Shown here piece after piece: positions 1-9,207 of a DNA stretch of 64,000 nt. Origin of the DNA: Kluyvera genomosp. 1 (GTDB lineage: Bacteria; Pseudomonadota; Gammaproteobacteria; Enterobacterales; Enterobacteriaceae); the NCBI RefSeq assembly GCF_001266615.1, contig NZ_LGHZ01000031.1, positions 1-64,000 of the forward strand. Direction: 5' to 3'. Every line of letters starts with the position of its first letter. Position 1 is the first letter of the stretch. Both the position numbers and the translations under genes were made by a program. The notes below the pieces were generated by a model. It ran no database searches, was not told where the DNA came from, and worked only from the letters and a program-made list of their open reading frames with translations.

Positions 1-15
1 CGTCATCACCCACCA
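1..15 (+). tRNA. tRNA-Val, 3' end only
   Basis: The window opens inside a tRNA. The first 15 bases end in CACCCACCA and match the remembered 3' end of enterobacterial tRNA-Val(UAC). The first lysine tRNA begins three bases later, as in the E. coli valZ-lysY-lysZ-lysQ run. Only the T-arm edge, acceptor strand and CCA are visible, so the amino acid identity rests on memory of the family and on synteny. Confidence 0.65.
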
Positions 16-18
16 CTC

Positions 19-94
19 GGGTCGTTAGCTCAGTTGGTAGAGCAGTTGACTTTTAATCAATTGGTCGCAGGTTCGAATCCTGCACGACCCACCA
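19..94 (+). tRNA. tRNA-Lys (anticodon UUU)
   Basis: A 76-base cloverleaf. The acceptor strands GGGTCGT and ACGACCC pair, the anticodon loop is CTTTTAA with anticodon TTT, the T-arm contains GGTTCGAATCC, and CCA is encoded. It is the first of three lysine tRNAs in a processed cluster that decode AAA and AAG codons. Confidence 0.97.
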
Positions 95-176
95 ATTTTA
101 ACATCACGCTCAGATGTTAACCGTGAAGGATAACATTGCATCAGCAATGGCCCGTAGGGCGAGACGAAGTCGAGTC

Positions 177-194
177 ATCCTGCACGACCCACCA
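177..194 (+). repeat. orphan copy of the tRNA-Lys 3' end
   Basis: The 18 bases from 177 to 194 repeat exactly the last 18 bases of the lysine tRNA at 77-94, including CCA, but no tRNA body precedes them. The preceding stretch (about 120-176) contains a GGGCGAGACGAAGTCGAG segment. Enterobacterial tRNA operons can carry such tRNA-tail repeats between tRNAs, for example the rtT repeats of tyrT. It is either a duplication remnant or a processing or termination element. Confidence 0.75.
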
Positions 195-240
195 TTATTA
201 TTGATGGTTCCGAGTAAAATCTTTCAGGCGATACCTTAGC

Positions 241-316
241 GGGTCGTTAGCTCAGTTGGTAGAGCAGTTGACTTTTAATCAATTGGTCGCAGGTTCGAAT
301 CCTGCACGACCCACCA
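241..316 (+). tRNA. tRNA-Lys (anticodon UUU)
   Basis: Second lysine tRNA, identical over all 76 bases to the copy at 19-94, with anticodon TTT and encoded CCA. The 146 bases between the first and second copies hold the orphan tRNA-tail repeat. It is probably transcribed with the valine tRNA and processed from one precursor. Confidence 0.97.
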
Positions 317-349
317 TCCTGAAAAGAATAAAGCAGTAAACCCCATATG

Positions 350-425
350 GGGGCGTTAGCTCAGTTGGTAGAGCAGTTGACTTTTAATCAATTGGTCGCA
401 GGTTCGAATCCTGCACGCCCCACCA
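350..425 (+). tRNA. tRNA-Lys (anticodon UUU), acceptor-stem variant
   Basis: Third lysine tRNA. It differs from the first two only in the acceptor stem: GGGGCGT pairs with ACGCCCC instead of GGGTCGT with ACGACCC, so a U-A pair at position 4:69 is replaced by G-C. The change is compensatory and the body is otherwise identical, so the gene should be functional. It is the last gene of the cluster before the terminator. Confidence 0.97.
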
Positions 426-429
426 GTGT

Positions 430-456
430 AAAAAGGCGCCCTAAAGGCGCCTTTTT
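430..456 (+). terminator. intrinsic terminator of the tRNA cluster
   Basis: The stem AGGCGCC/GGCGCCT is flanked by A and T runs and ends in five Ts, 5 bases after the CCA of the last lysine tRNA. This is a textbook rho-independent terminator. Confidence 0.92.
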
Positions 457-592
457 GCTATCTACAATTCAGTGATTTCTTTTCCCATGCCGGTCCAGGC
501 CCAAACGCATTTCTCATCCTATTAGGCGATTTAGGGCGACGCCCTTACATGCCCAAAATTCACCACGACTTTTTGTCTGCAATCCGCTATCT

Positions 593-610
593 TGTTTAGC
601 ATATAAAACA
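593..610 (+). promoter_or_regulatory. NadR operator of nadA-pnuC
   Basis: TGTTTAGCATATAAAACA fits the NadR box pattern TGTTTA-N6-TAAACA with one mismatch. It lies about 70 bases upstream of the nadA start. NadR represses NAD de novo synthesis genes when NAD is sufficient, so the site should control both nadA and pnuC. Confidence 0.8.
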
Positions 611-682
611 TATTGCCGCGGTAAAGGCAAAACTTAGCCTGGTAGCCGCTTATTTCGTTAAGCCAGTAAAACGAGAAGCATG

Positions 683-1726
683 ATGAGCGTAATGTTTGAT
701 CCCGAAGCAGCAATTTATCCATTTCCGTCGAAGCCAACGCCGTTAAGTTGCGATGAGAAGCAATTCTATCGTGAAAAAATAAAACGGTTACTGAAAGCGC
801 GTAACGCCGTGATGGTGGCGCACTATTATACCGACCCGGAGATTCAGCAACTGGCTGAAGAAACCGGAGGCTGTATCTCCGACTCGCTGGAGATGGCGCG
901 CTTTGGTGCAAAGCATGAAGCTTCAACGTTGCTTGTGGCGGGTGTGCGTTTTATGGGTGAAACTGCGAAGATCCTTAGTCCGGAAAAAACTATCCTGATG
1001 CCTACGCTAAACGCAGAGTGCTCGCTAGATCTGGGCTGTCCTATTGACGCGTTTAATGATTTTTGCGATGCGCACCCCGACCGTACCGTGGTGGTCTACG
1101 CCAATACATCGGCGGCGGTCAAAGCGCGGGCAGATTGGGTGGTGACATCGAGTATCGCCGTTGAACTGATTGAACATCTCGATAGCCTGGGTGAGAAAAT
1201 CATCTGGGCGCCGGATCGCCATCTGGGGCGCTACGTGCAAAAGCAAACCGGCGCTGAAGTTCTTTGCTGGCAGGGGGCCTGTATCGTTCATGACGAATTT
1301 AAAACCCAGGCGTTGAGCCGTATGAAATCACTTTACCCGCAGGCCGCCGTGCTGGTGCATCCAGAATCTCCGCAGGCGATTGTGGATATGGCCGATGCGG
1401 TGGGTTCAACCAGTCAGCTGATTAACGCGGCGAAAACGCTGCCACATCAGCAGCTGATTGTGGCGACCGATCGCGGTATTTTCTACAAAATGCAGCAGGC
1501 GGTACCGAACAAAGAACTGTTTGAAGCGCCGACGGCCGGTGAGGGGGCAACGTGCCGTACCTGTGCGCACTGTCCGTGGATGGCGATGAACGGCCTGAAG
1601 GCGATAGCTGAAAGTCTGGAAAACGGCGGGGCAGCGCATGAAATCCACGTGGATGAAGCACTGCGAAAAGGGGCGTTAATTCCGCTTAACCGCATGCTGG
1701 ATTTTGCGGCTACACTTCGAGGGTAA
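683..1726 (+). CDS. nadA: quinolinate synthase NadA
   Basis: Condenses iminoaspartate with dihydroxyacetone phosphate to quinolinate, the second step of de novo NAD synthesis, in the cytoplasm. The 347-residue length equals E. coli NadA. Cluster-ligand cysteines are visible at C113 and about C200, with C297 inside a CRTCAHC motif near the C-terminus. Two ATGs lie in tandem at 680 and 683; the second gives the familiar MSVMFDP start, preceded by a GAGAAG ribosome site. pnuC follows after 23 bases, so the two are probably co-transcribed under the NadR box upstream. Confidence 0.97.
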   Translation: MSVMFDPEAAIYPFPSKPTPLSCDEKQFYREKIKRLLKARNAVMVAHYYTDPEIQQLAEETGGCISDSLEMARFGAKHEASTLLVAGVRFMGETAKILSPEKTILMPTLNAECSLDLGCPIDAFNDFCDAHPDRTVVVYANTSAAVKARADWVVTSSIAVELIEHLDSLGEKIIWAPDRHLGRYVQKQTGAEVLCWQGACIVHDEFKTQALSRMKSLYPQAAVLVHPESPQAIVDMADAVGSTSQLINAAKTLPHQQLIVATDRGIFYKMQQAVPNKELFEAPTAGEGATCRTCAHCPWMAMNGLKAIAESLENGGAAHEIHVDEALRKGALIPLNRMLDFAATLRG

Positions 1727-1749
1727 CCGTCTAACATGCTGGAGTTAAA

Positions 1750-2469
1750 ATGGATTTTTTAAGTACACAAAATATTCTGGTGCATATCCCCATCGGTGCG
1801 GGGGGCTATGACCTGTCGTGGATTGAAGCAATTGGCACGATAGCTGGCCTGCTGTGTATCTGGCTGGCGAGTCTTGAGAAGATCGTTAACTACCTGTTTG
1901 GACTGATTAACGTCACGCTGTTTGCCATTATCTTTTTCCAGATTCAACTCTATGCCAGTCTATTGCTGCAGCTCTTTTTCTTTGCTGCCAACATTTACGG
2001 TTGGTACGCGTGGTCGCGGCAAACCAGTCATCATGAAGCAGAGCTGCAAATTCGCTGGCTACCGCTGCCTAAGGCGCTTGCGTGGTTGGCGGCCTGCGTT
2101 GTAGCCATCGGCTTGATGACCGTTTATATCGACCCGGTCTTTGCTGTGCTGACTCATGTGGCCGTCAGCGTGATGCAAACGCTGGGGATGAATGTCACCA
2201 TGCCGGTGCTACAGCCGGATGCCTTCCCGTTCTGGGACTCCTGCATGATGGTGTTGTCGATTGCGGCGATGGTCTTGATGACGCGTAAATACGTTGAGAA
2301 CTGGCTGCTGTGGGTGGTGATTAACGTGATTAGCGTGGCGATTTTCACCCTCCAGGGCGTTTATGCCATGGCGCTGGAATATTTGATACTGACCTTTATT
2401 GCCCTGAACGGCAGCCGGATGTGGATGAATAGCGCGCGTGAGCGCGGCTCTCGCGCGCTATCCCATTAA
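1750..2469 (+). CDS. pnuC: nicotinamide riboside transporter PnuC
   Basis: Inner-membrane carrier for nicotinamide riboside; net uptake depends on phosphorylation by NadR inside the cell. The 239 residues equal the E. coli protein and show the hydrophobic multi-helix pattern of the family, with the WY(A)W motif near residue 85 and the conserved ALNGSRMW segment near the C-terminus. It is second in the nadA operon, preceded by a GGAG ribosome site. Its stop overlaps the convergent zitB stop by four bases at a shared TTAA, so there is no room for an intergenic terminator. Confidence 0.97.
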   Translation: MDFLSTQNILVHIPIGAGGYDLSWIEAIGTIAGLLCIWLASLEKIVNYLFGLINVTLFAIIFFQIQLYASLLLQLFFFAANIYGWYAWSRQTSHHEAELQIRWLPLPKALAWLAACVVAIGLMTVYIDPVFAVLTHVAVSVMQTLGMNVTMPVLQPDAFPFWDSCMMVLSIAAMVLMTRKYVENWLLWVVINVISVAIFTLQGVYAMALEYLILTFIALNGSRMWMNSARERGSRALSH

Positions 2470-3410
2470 TGGTGGTGATGATGCCCATGCTCGGAGTGCA
2501 CCTCGTTAAGGTGGCACTCCGGGCCGCTACAGGGCTGATACTCCATCTGCACGGTCGCATGATCAATCTGATACTGTTCTTCAAGGAAATGATGAATCCT
2601 GTCCAGCAGGGCGTCATGATCGTGCGGGGGTACAACCTGCACGTGTAGCGTCATCAATGGCTTCTCCCCCACGAGCCAGACGTGGACATGATGTACATCG
2701 CGAACTTCCGGTAGGGAACGGCGCATATTGCGTTTTAGCGCCGCGACGTCGACCGCCTGCGGTGCGCCTTCAAGTAGCTCATTGAGACTTTCCTTCAGTA
2801 ATGACCATGCACTGCGCAGCACCAGGCAGGAAACCAGCACCGATAAAATCGGGTCAATTGGCGTCCAGCCAGTCGTCATGATCACAATGGCGGCAATAAT
2901 TGCACCAACAGATCCCAACAGATCGCCCATTACGTGCAGCGCCGCTGCGCGTACATTTAGGTTTTTTTCTTCGCTGCCACGGTGCAGTATCCAGAACGCC
3001 AGAATATTGGCCAGCAGCCCAGCGACGGCGATGACCATCATGGTGGTCCCGGCTACCGGCTGTGGAGTGTAGAAACGCTTTACCGCTTCCCAGACGATCA
3101 AAATAATAATAAACAGCAGGGCAATTGCGTTAACGAAGGCGGCAAGGGTCGTCAGGCGCAGCCAGCCAAACGTGTGTCGCACGCTAGGTGGCCGTTTGGC
3201 AAAGTGTACCGCCAGCAGAGCGAACAGCAGGGCAGCGGAATCAGTCAGCATATGTCCGGCGTCGGCCAGCAGTGCTAGCGAACCGGAGACCACCCCACCG
3301 ATAGCCTCAATAACCATGAAACCCGCTGTTACGCCAAAAGCCAGCAGCAAGCGGCGGCCGTTACTGTTATCAGGGGCGGCATGCGAATGTGAATCATGCT
3401 TGTGCACCAT
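2466..3410 (-). CDS. zitB: zinc efflux transporter ZitB (CDF family)
   Basis: Cation diffusion facilitator that exports Zn(II) from the cytoplasm in exchange for protons. The 314-residue protein has a His-rich N-terminus (HKHDSHSH), six predicted membrane helices with the HxxxD metal site in [13 protein letters not shown] (about 50-62) and a second in [12 protein letters not shown]. It ends in a cytoplasmic domain with HVHVWLVG and a His-rich tail ending in five histidines. It is convergent with pnuC. E. coli ybgS, which follows zitB there, is absent. Confidence 0.96.
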   Translation of the reverse strand: MVHKHDSHSHAAPDNSNGRRLLLAFGVTAGFMVIEAIGGVVSGSLALLADAGHMLTDSAALLFALLAVHFAKRPPSVRHTFGWLRLTTLAAFVNAIALLFIIILIVWEAVKRFYTPQPVAGTTMMVIAVAGLLANILAFWILHRGSEEKNLNVRAAALHVMGDLLGSVGAIIAAIVIMTTGWTPIDPILSVLVSCLVLRSAWSLLKESLNELLEGAPQAVDVAALKRNMRRSLPEVRDVHHVHVWLVGEKPLMTLHVQVVPPHDHDALLDRIHHFLEEQYQIDHATVQMEYQPCSGPECHLNEVHSEHGHHHHH

Positions 3411-3653
3411 GAGCGTCGTCCTTCGTTAATTGATTGTGACTATCTGACATCATTACAGATCTTTGCTTTTTGCGCACAGAATAGATGCGCAGCGTTGCAG
3501 GGCAAAATAGCGCCAGTTTCTAATTGCATAGCTGATATATATTGTTTTTGGCTTGGTTTGTGGTCATATATTTTATATTAATGGGTTTTTAACGGCTTTA
3601 ATTGATATTTAATTCTGATTTGTAGGGTTTTTTTAGTCATAATTCGGCAAAAG

Positions 3654-3671
3654 TGTAAAAGCCAGTTTACA
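3654..3671 (+). promoter_or_regulatory. TyrR box upstream of aroG
   Basis: TGTAAAAGCCAGTTTACA is a perfect TGTAAA-N6-TTTACA strong TyrR box, 71 bases upstream of the aroG ATG. The E. coli aroG promoter carries the same box, through which TyrR represses with phenylalanine or tryptophan. A possible -10 (TATAGA, 3687) lies just downstream, so binding would block the promoter. Confidence 0.9.
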
Positions 3672-3741
3672 CTTTTTGGCTGACGATATAGATTGAAGGG
3701 ATTGCACTCAATTGTATAAGTATGGCAACACTGGAACAGTC

Positions 3742-4794
3742 ATGAATTATCAGAACGACGATTTGCGCATTAAAGAGATCAACGAGTTATTACCTCCTGT
3801 AGCACTCCTTGAAAAATTTCCTGCCACTGAAAACGCGGCCAACACCGTTTCTCATGCACGTAAAGCGATCCACCAGATCCTGAGAGGGGATGACGATCGC
3901 CTGCTGGTAGTCATCGGCCCATGCTCTATCCACGACCCGGTTGCGGCGAAAGAATACGCACAGCGCCTGCTGAAAATTCGTGAAGAGCTGAACGGCGAGC
4001 TGGAAATCGTTATGCGCGTCTACTTTGAAAAGCCGCGCACGACCGTTGGCTGGAAAGGGCTGATTAACGATCCGCACATGGATAACAGTTTCCAGATTAA
4101 CGATGGCCTGCGAATTGCCCGTAAGCTGCTGCTGGATATCAACGATACTGGCCTGCCAGCGGCAGGTGAGTTCCTGGATATGATTACTCCCCAGTATCTG
4201 GCTGACTTAATGAGCTGGGGCGCCATTGGTGCGCGTACAACTGAATCCCAGGTTCACCGCGAGCTGGCTTCCGGTCTTTCTTGCCCGGTCGGTTTTAAAA
4301 ATGGCACCGATGGTACGATCAAGGTAGCGATTGATGCGATTAACGCCGCTGGCGCGGCCCACTGTTTCCTGTCGGTGACCAAATGGGGTCATTCCGCAAT
4401 TGTGAACACTAGCGGTAACGGTGATTGCCATATCATTCTGCGTGGCGGCAAAGAGCCAAACTACAGCGCAGCGCATGTTGCAGCGGTGAAAGAAGGCTTG
4501 GCGAAAGCCGGTCTGCCTGCACAAATCATGATTGATTTCAGCCATGCCAACTCCAGCAAGCAGTATAAAAAGCAAATGGAAGTGGGTGCCGATGTTTGCC
4601 AGCAGGTGGCAAGCGGCGAGAAAGCGATTATGGGTGTAATGATCGAAAGTCATCTGGTGGAAGGTAACCAGAACCCAGACAGCGGCGAGCCGCTGGTTTA
4701 TGGCAAGAGCATCACCGATGCCTGCATTAACTGGGATGATACCGATACGATCCTGCGTCAGTTGGCGAGTGCGGTTAAAGCGCGTCGCGGCTAA
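3742..4794 (+). CDS. aroG: DAHP synthase, phenylalanine-inhibited isozyme AroG
   Basis: Catalyses the first step of the shikimate pathway, joining phosphoenolpyruvate and erythrose 4-phosphate. The 350 residues equal E. coli AroG. Family motifs seen are VIGPCSIHD (about 58-66), RVYFEKPRTTVGWKG (about 92-106) and the metal-site regions KWGHSAIV and MIDFSHANSSK. The isozyme assignment rests on overall resemblance to AroG rather than AroF or AroH. The ATG at 3742 was chosen over a TTG at 3712 because it gives MNYQNDDLRIKEIN. The TyrR box upstream supports aromatic amino acid repression. Confidence 0.97.
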   Translation: MNYQNDDLRIKEINELLPPVALLEKFPATENAANTVSHARKAIHQILRGDDDRLLVVIGPCSIHDPVAAKEYAQRLLKIREELNGELEIVMRVYFEKPRTTVGWKGLINDPHMDNSFQINDGLRIARKLLLDINDTGLPAAGEFLDMITPQYLADLMSWGAIGARTTESQVHRELASGLSCPVGFKNGTDGTIKVAIDAINAAGAAHCFLSVTKWGHSAIVNTSGNGDCHIILRGGKEPNYSAAHVAAVKEGLAKAGLPAQIMIDFSHANSSKQYKKQMEVGADVCQQVASGEKAIMGVMIESHLVEGNQNPDSGEPLVYGKSITDACINWDDTDTILRQLASAVKARRG

Positions 4795-4867
4795 TACCTA
4801 GCCTGGCCCGGTACGGCGTCTAGCCGCAGGGTTTCTCTAATGCTGGAGTTACCGCTGCATCAGAAAT

Positions 4868-4895
4868 AAAAAAGCGTGGAAGATTCCACGCTTTT
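4868..4895. terminator. bidirectional terminator between aroG and gpmA
   Basis: The inverted repeat AAGCGTGGAA/TTCCACGCTT is flanked by As upstream and Ts downstream. It can end aroG transcripts (+) and gpmA transcripts (-), which converge here. Confidence 0.9.
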
Positions 4896-4917
4896 TCTTT
4901 TTAACCGAGGCGCGAAA

Positions 4918-5670
4918 TTACTTCGCTTTACCCTGGTTGGCTACTGCTGCGGCTTTCGCTGCAATTTCGTCAGCGTTGCCCAGGTAGTAGTGTTTGATAG
5001 GTTTGAAGTTCTCATCGAACTCATACACCAGCGGTACGCCGGTAGGGATGTTCAGCTCGAGGATTTCGTCTTCGCCCATGTTGTCCAGGTATTTCACCAG
5101 TGCACGCAGGGAGTTACCGTGAGCGGCGATGATGACGCGCTCACCGCTTTTCAGGCGTGGCAGAATGGTTTCATTCCAATAAGGCACTACGCGTTCGATG
5201 GTCAGCGCCAGGCTTTCAGTCGTTGGCAGCTCTTTATCGGTCAGTTTCGCATAGCGTGGGTCGTGGCCAGGGAAACGCTCGTCGTCTTTGGTCAGCTCTG
5301 GTGGGGTTACCGCGAAGCCGCGACGCCATTGTTTAACCTGCTCGTCACCGTATTTTTCAGCGGTTTCTGCTTTGTTCAGACCCTGCAGCGCACCGTAGTG
5401 ACGCTCGTTCAGTTTCCAGGATTTTTCAACCGGCAGCCAGGCCTGATCCAGTTCGTCCAGAACGTTCCACAGAGTGTGGATGGCACGTTTCAGCACAGAG
5501 GTATAAGCAAAGTCAAAGCTGAAGCCTTCAGCCTTCAGCAGTTTACCTGCCGCTTTTGCTTCGCTAACGCCTTTCTCGGACAGATCAACGTCGTACCAAC
5601 CGGTGAAACGGTTTTCGTTGTTCCACTGACTTTCACCGTGACGAACCAGTACCAGCTTAGTTACAGCCAT
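4918..5670 (-). CDS. gpmA: 2,3-bisphosphoglycerate-dependent phosphoglycerate mutase
   Basis: Interconverts 3- and 2-phosphoglycerate in glycolysis through a phosphohistidine intermediate. The 250 residues match E. coli GpmA. The catalytic signature [10 protein letters not shown] places H11 as the phosphorylated histidine, and the second catalytic histidine is in [12 protein letters not shown] near residue 184. The start MAVTKLVLV is preceded by GAGGAGTGAG; a longer frame adding five residues is unlikely. A Fur-like site lies just upstream, consistent with iron control reported for gpmA in E. coli. Confidence 0.97.
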   Translation of the reverse strand: MAVTKLVLVRHGESQWNNENRFTGWYDVDLSEKGVSEAKAAGKLLKAEGFSFDFAYTSVLKRAIHTLWNVLDELDQAWLPVEKSWKLNERHYGALQGLNKAETAEKYGDEQVKQWRRGFAVTPPELTKDDERFPGHDPRYAKLTDKELPTTESLALTIERVVPYWNETILPRLKSGERVIIAAHGNSLRALVKYLDNMGEDEILELNIPTGVPLVYEFDENFKPIKHYYLGNADEIAAKAAAVANQGKAK

Positions 5671-5694
5671 ACTCTCACTCCTCAAGCTTTATTG

Positions 5695-5713
5695 AATGAT
5701 AACAATTCTCATT
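5695..5713. promoter_or_regulatory. putative Fur box upstream of gpmA
   Basis: On the minus strand the 19 bases read AATGAGAATTGTTATCATT, an inverted repeat close to the Fur consensus GATAATGATAATCATTATC. It starts 25 bases before the gpmA start codon. Fur control of gpmA has been described in E. coli; function here is inferred. Confidence 0.7.
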
Positions 5714-5927
5714 ATATTGCTGTGATTGCCTCAGCAGCAACGCTTATGCATAACCATAGCGAAAATAGTGCTCCAGTGTAAGGCGCATGTGAACCCGGCG
5801 TTATTATTTTGTCTGCGGGTGGCGCTAATTTCAGCGAAATGGCGAAAAGATCGGCGACCTGGAGAAAGGGAAGCCGCTATCTTGTGGGAATGATTTTAAG
5901 ACTGACGATGGGTGGGGAAGTCTGTTT

Positions 5928-5953
5928 CCCGGCCCTCTTACTATTGGGCCGGG
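5928..5953 (-). terminator. hairpin after galM, possible terminator
   Basis: CCCGGCCC and GGGCCGGG form an 8-bp GC-rich stem 12 bases after the galM stop. The following minus-strand sequence (GAAACAGAC) lacks a T run, so this may be an RNA 3'-end stabiliser or part of a Rho-dependent end. Confidence 0.45.
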
Positions 5954-5965
5954 ATAGGCTGTGCT

Positions 5966-7006
5966 TTATTGCGGGATAAACTGGTATTCCGTTAGGCTAA
6001 CGTACTCTTTACCCGGACGTAACACGCAGTCAGGCTGTGGCCACTCTGGATGATTTGGACTATCCGGCAGGAACTCGCTTTCCAGCGCCAAGCCCTGCCA
6101 TGAAGCGTAGGGCTGCGCGGTACGGGAAAGGGTTCCGTCGAGATAGTTCCCGGAGTAAAACTGAATCGCAGGGGCTGAAGTGTAGACAGCCATCTGCAGC
6201 TTCTTATCCTGTGACCAGACGTTGGCCACCACTTGAGAAGCATCGCCTTTTGCCCGTAGCAGGAATCCATGATCGTAACCTTTCACTTTCTGCTGATCGG
6301 CGTCGCTTAAGAAATCCTGCGCTACGATTTTAGGCTCGCGGAAATCGAAGCTGGTTCCGGCGACATCTTTCAAGCCTTCATGCGGAATACCGCTAGAGTC
6401 CACCGGCAGATAGGCATCTGCCAATAGCTGCAGCGTATGATGACGCACATCGGTTTGGGCACCGTCGAGGTTAAAGTAAACGTGGTTGGTGAGATTCACC
6501 GGGCACGCTTTATCGACTGTCGCACGGTACTCAATTGAAATACGGTTATCGTCGGTCAGACGGTAAGTTGCCGTGGCCTGAAGCGTGCCAGGGAAACCCT
6601 GGTCACCCTCCACTGAAGTGAGCGTAAATACCACTTCGGTGGAATTTTGCGAGGCGATAGCCCAGCGGCGTTTGTCAAACCCGTCCGGGCCGCCGTGCAG
6701 CTGGTGCTCGCCCTGGTTTGGCACCACGTTGACCGTTTTGCCATCCAGCGTAAAACGGCTATTGGCGATACGGTTAGCGTAGCGACCGATGGAGGCACCA
6801 AGGAATGCCGCCTGCTCGGTGTATTGCTCAGGCGATGCGCAGCCCAGCAGTGTTTCACGTACGCTACCGTCCTGCATTGGAATACGTGCCGACAGCAGCG
6901 TAGCGCCCCAGTCCATCAAGGTCACGACAACGTTATTGACGTTGCGTAACGCGATCAGCTGATACGGCTGGCCGTCAGCGGCCAGCACGGAAGATTGAGT
7001 TAGCAC
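5966..7006 (-). CDS. galM: aldose 1-epimerase (galactose mutarotase) GalM
   Basis: Interconverts beta- and alpha-galactose, feeding galactokinase with the alpha anomer. A GTG start at 7006 gives 346 residues, the E. coli length. The GTG overlaps the galK stop (GTGCTAA), indicating translational coupling. The longer frame from 7033 would add nine residues with no family counterpart. Conserved segments are [12 protein letters not shown] and [13 protein letters not shown] (about residues 100-112), NHVYFNLDG around the catalytic histidine, and [17 protein letters not shown] with the catalytic glutamate. It is the last gene of galETKM. Confidence 0.96.
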   Translation of the reverse strand: MLTQSSVLAADGQPYQLIALRNVNNVVVTLMDWGATLLSARIPMQDGSVRETLLGCASPEQYTEQAAFLGASIGRYANRIANSRFTLDGKTVNVVPNQGEHQLHGGPDGFDKRRWAIASQNSTEVVFTLTSVEGDQGFPGTLQATATYRLTDDNRISIEYRATVDKACPVNLTNHVYFNLDGAQTDVRHHTLQLLADAYLPVDSSGIPHEGLKDVAGTSFDFREPKIVAQDFLSDADQQKVKGYDHGFLLRAKGDASQVVANVWSQDKKLQMAVYTSAPAIQFYSGNYLDGTLSRTAQPYASWQGLALESEFLPDSPNHPEWPQPDCVLRPGKEYVSLTEYQFIPQ

Positions 7007-8148
7007 TGGCCGGCTCCTTGTGACGCTTTGCATACGTAGAACGTCTCTTTAATACCGGTTTTCGCTTCGTACTGCTCGGCCACTGCCTGCTGCACCGCAG
7101 GAACCAGTGCTTCTGGCATCAGCGCGACGATACAGCCGCCGAAGCCGCCGCCGGTCATACGTACACCGCCTTTATCGCCGATGGTCGCTTTCACGATTTC
7201 CACCAATGTGTCGATTTGTGGAACGGTAATTTCGAAGTCATCACGCATCGAGGCGTGCGATTCAGCCATCAACTGTCCCATGCGCAGCAGATCGCCTTTC
7301 TCGAGAGCGGAAGCCGCTTCCACGGTGCGGGAGTTTTCCGTCAGCACGTGGCGCACGCGTTTGGCGACGATGGGATCCAGCTCATTCGCGACCGCGTTAA
7401 ATTGCTCGATAGTTACGTCGCGCAGCGCTGGCTGCTGGAAGAAACGCGCACCGGTTTCACATTGTTCGCGACGCGTGTTGTACTCGCTGCCCACCAGGGT
7501 GCGTTTAAAGTTACTGTTGATGATCACTACCGCGACGCCTTCAGGCATTGAGACGGCTTTGGTGGCTAACGAACGACAGTCGATCAGCAGGGCGTGGTCT
7601 TTTTTACCCAGTGCAGAAATCAGCTGATCCATGATGCCGCAGTTACAGCCGACAAACTGGTTCTCTGCTTCCTGGCCGTTTAGCGCAATCTGCGCACCGT
7701 CGAGTGGTAGCTGGTACAGCTGCTGGAATACAGTACCCACGGCCACTTCCAGCGATGCCGAGGAGCTTAAGCCTGCGCCTTGTGGAACGTTGCCGCTGAT
7801 GACCATGTCTGCACCGCCAAACGCCTTGTTGCGTTTTTGCAGATGCTTCACCACACCGCGCACGTAGTTGGACCATTGCTGGGTGTCATGAGCAACGATA
7901 GGGGCGTCGAGCGAGAATTCGTCAATCTGGTTGTCGTAGTCAGCGGCGATGACGCGGACCTGGCGGTCGCTACGCGGAGAACAGCTGATCACGGTCTGGT
8001 AATCGATAGCACATGGCAGCACAAAGCCATCGTTATAGTCAGTATGCTCGCCAATAAGATTTACGCGGCCCGGAGCCTGAATCACGTGAGTGGCAGGGTA
8101 GCCAAATTTTTCAGCAAACAGGGTTTGTGTTTTATCTTTCAGACTCAT
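7000..8148 (-). CDS. galK: galactokinase
   Basis: Phosphorylates alpha-D-galactose with ATP to galactose 1-phosphate in the Leloir pathway. The 382 residues equal E. coli GalK. Visible GHMP-kinase landmarks are the galactokinase signature [19 protein letters not shown] (about 28-46), the ATP-binding [18 protein letters not shown] (about 118-135) and the C-terminal [13 protein letters not shown]. The start is preceded by GGAG, two bases after galT ends, and the stop overlaps galM. Confidence 0.98.
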   Translation of the reverse strand: MSLKDKTQTLFAEKFGYPATHVIQAPGRVNLIGEHTDYNDGFVLPCAIDYQTVISCSPRSDRQVRVIAADYDNQIDEFSLDAPIVAHDTQQWSNYVRGVVKHLQKRNKAFGGADMVISGNVPQGAGLSSSASLEVAVGTVFQQLYQLPLDGAQIALNGQEAENQFVGCNCGIMDQLISALGKKDHALLIDCRSLATKAVSMPEGVAVVIINSNFKRTLVGSEYNTRREQCETGARFFQQPALRDVTIEQFNAVANELDPIVAKRVRHVLTENSRTVEAASALEKGDLLRMGQLMAESHASMRDDFEITVPQIDTLVEIVKATIGDKGGVRMTGGGFGGCIVALMPEALVPAVQQAVAEQYEAKTGIKETFYVCKASQGAGQC

Positions 8149-8150
8149 TG

Positions 8151-9197
8151 TTATTCTCCGGATTCGCGAAAATGAATGTCGCTGACCGCGCGCAGACGCT
8201 CGGCCGCTTGTTCTGCTGTCAGGTCACGCTGGGTCTCTGCCAGCATTTCGTACCCGACCATAAATTTACGCACGGTGGCGGAGCGCAGCAGCGGAGGATA
8301 GAAGTGCGCGTGCAGCTGCCAGTGTGCGTTTTCATCACCGTTGAACGGCGCGCCGTGCCAGCCCATGGAATAGGGGAATGAGCACTGGAACAGGTTGTCG
8401 TAACGGCTAGTCAATTTCTTCAACGCCAGCGCTAAATCGTCGCGCTGGGCGTGGCTTAAGTCAGTGATACGCAGTACGTGAGCTTTTGGTAGCAGCAGTG
8501 TTTCAAACGGCCATGCCGCCCAGTAAGGCACCACGGCTAACCAATGCTCGGTCTCCACAACGGTACGGCTGCCATCGGCAAGCTCGCGGGTGACGTAGTC
8601 CATCAGCATCGGCGTCTGGTGTTCGGCGAAGTACTCGCGCATCAGGCGGTCTTCACGCTCAATCTCATTCGGCAGGAAGCTGTTGGCCCACACCTGACCG
8701 TGCGGGTGCGGGTTAGAGCAGCCCATGGCCGCACCTTTGTTTTCAAAGACCTGGACCCACGGATATTGCTGGCCCAGTTCGGCGGTCTGCTCTTGCCATG
8801 TTTTCACGACCGATTGCAGCGCGCTAACGCTGAGTTCCGGCAGCGTTTTGCTGTGATCCGGTGAGAAACAGATAACCCGGCTGGTGCCGCGTGCGCTCTG
8901 GCAGCGCATCAGCGGGTCGTTGCTCTCTGGCGCATCTGGCGTATCGGTCATCAGCGCGGCGAAATCGTTGGTAAAGACGTATGTGCTGGTGTAGTCGGGA
9001 TTCTTATCGCCCGTCACCCGAGTATTACCCGGGCATAAAAAACAATCCGGATCGTGCGCGGGCAGCGTTTGTTTTGCTGGTGTCTCTTGCGCCCCTTGCC
9101 ATGGGCGCTTTGCACGATGCGGTGAAACGAGGATCCACTGGCCGGTTAGCGGATTAAAGCGGCGATGTGGATGGTCGACGGGGTTAAATTGTGTCAT
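8151..9197 (-). CDS. galT: galactose-1-phosphate uridylyltransferase
   Basis: Transfers UMP from UDP-glucose to galactose 1-phosphate, giving UDP-galactose and glucose 1-phosphate. The 348 residues match E. coli GalT. Seen are the zinc-site region [10 protein letters not shown] (about 50-59) and the active-site motif [13 protein letters not shown], whose HPH carries the uridylylated histidine. The start [15 protein letters not shown] was chosen because it matches the family; the open frame continues 25 residues further upstream without similarity. galE ends ten bases upstream. Confidence 0.98.
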   Translation of the reverse strand: MTQFNPVDHPHRRFNPLTGQWILVSPHRAKRPWQGAQETPAKQTLPAHDPDCFLCPGNTRVTGDKNPDYTSTYVFTNDFAALMTDTPDAPESNDPLMRCQSARGTSRVICFSPDHSKTLPELSVSALQSVVKTWQEQTAELGQQYPWVQVFENKGAAMGCSNPHPHGQVWANSFLPNEIEREDRLMREYFAEHQTPMLMDYVTRELADGSRTVVETEHWLAVVPYWAAWPFETLLLPKAHVLRITDLSHAQRDDLALALKKLTSRYDNLFQCSFPYSMGWHGAPFNGDENAHWQLHAHFYPPLLRSATVRKFMVGYEMLAETQRDLTAEQAAERLRAVSDIHFRESGE

Positions 9198-9207
9198 CAC
9201 AAAATCC

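Noticed and set aside
4876-5781. A 301-codon open frame antisense to gpmA
   Set aside because: It spans the gpmA coding region, its terminator and its promoter on the opposite strand and encodes no recognisable domain.
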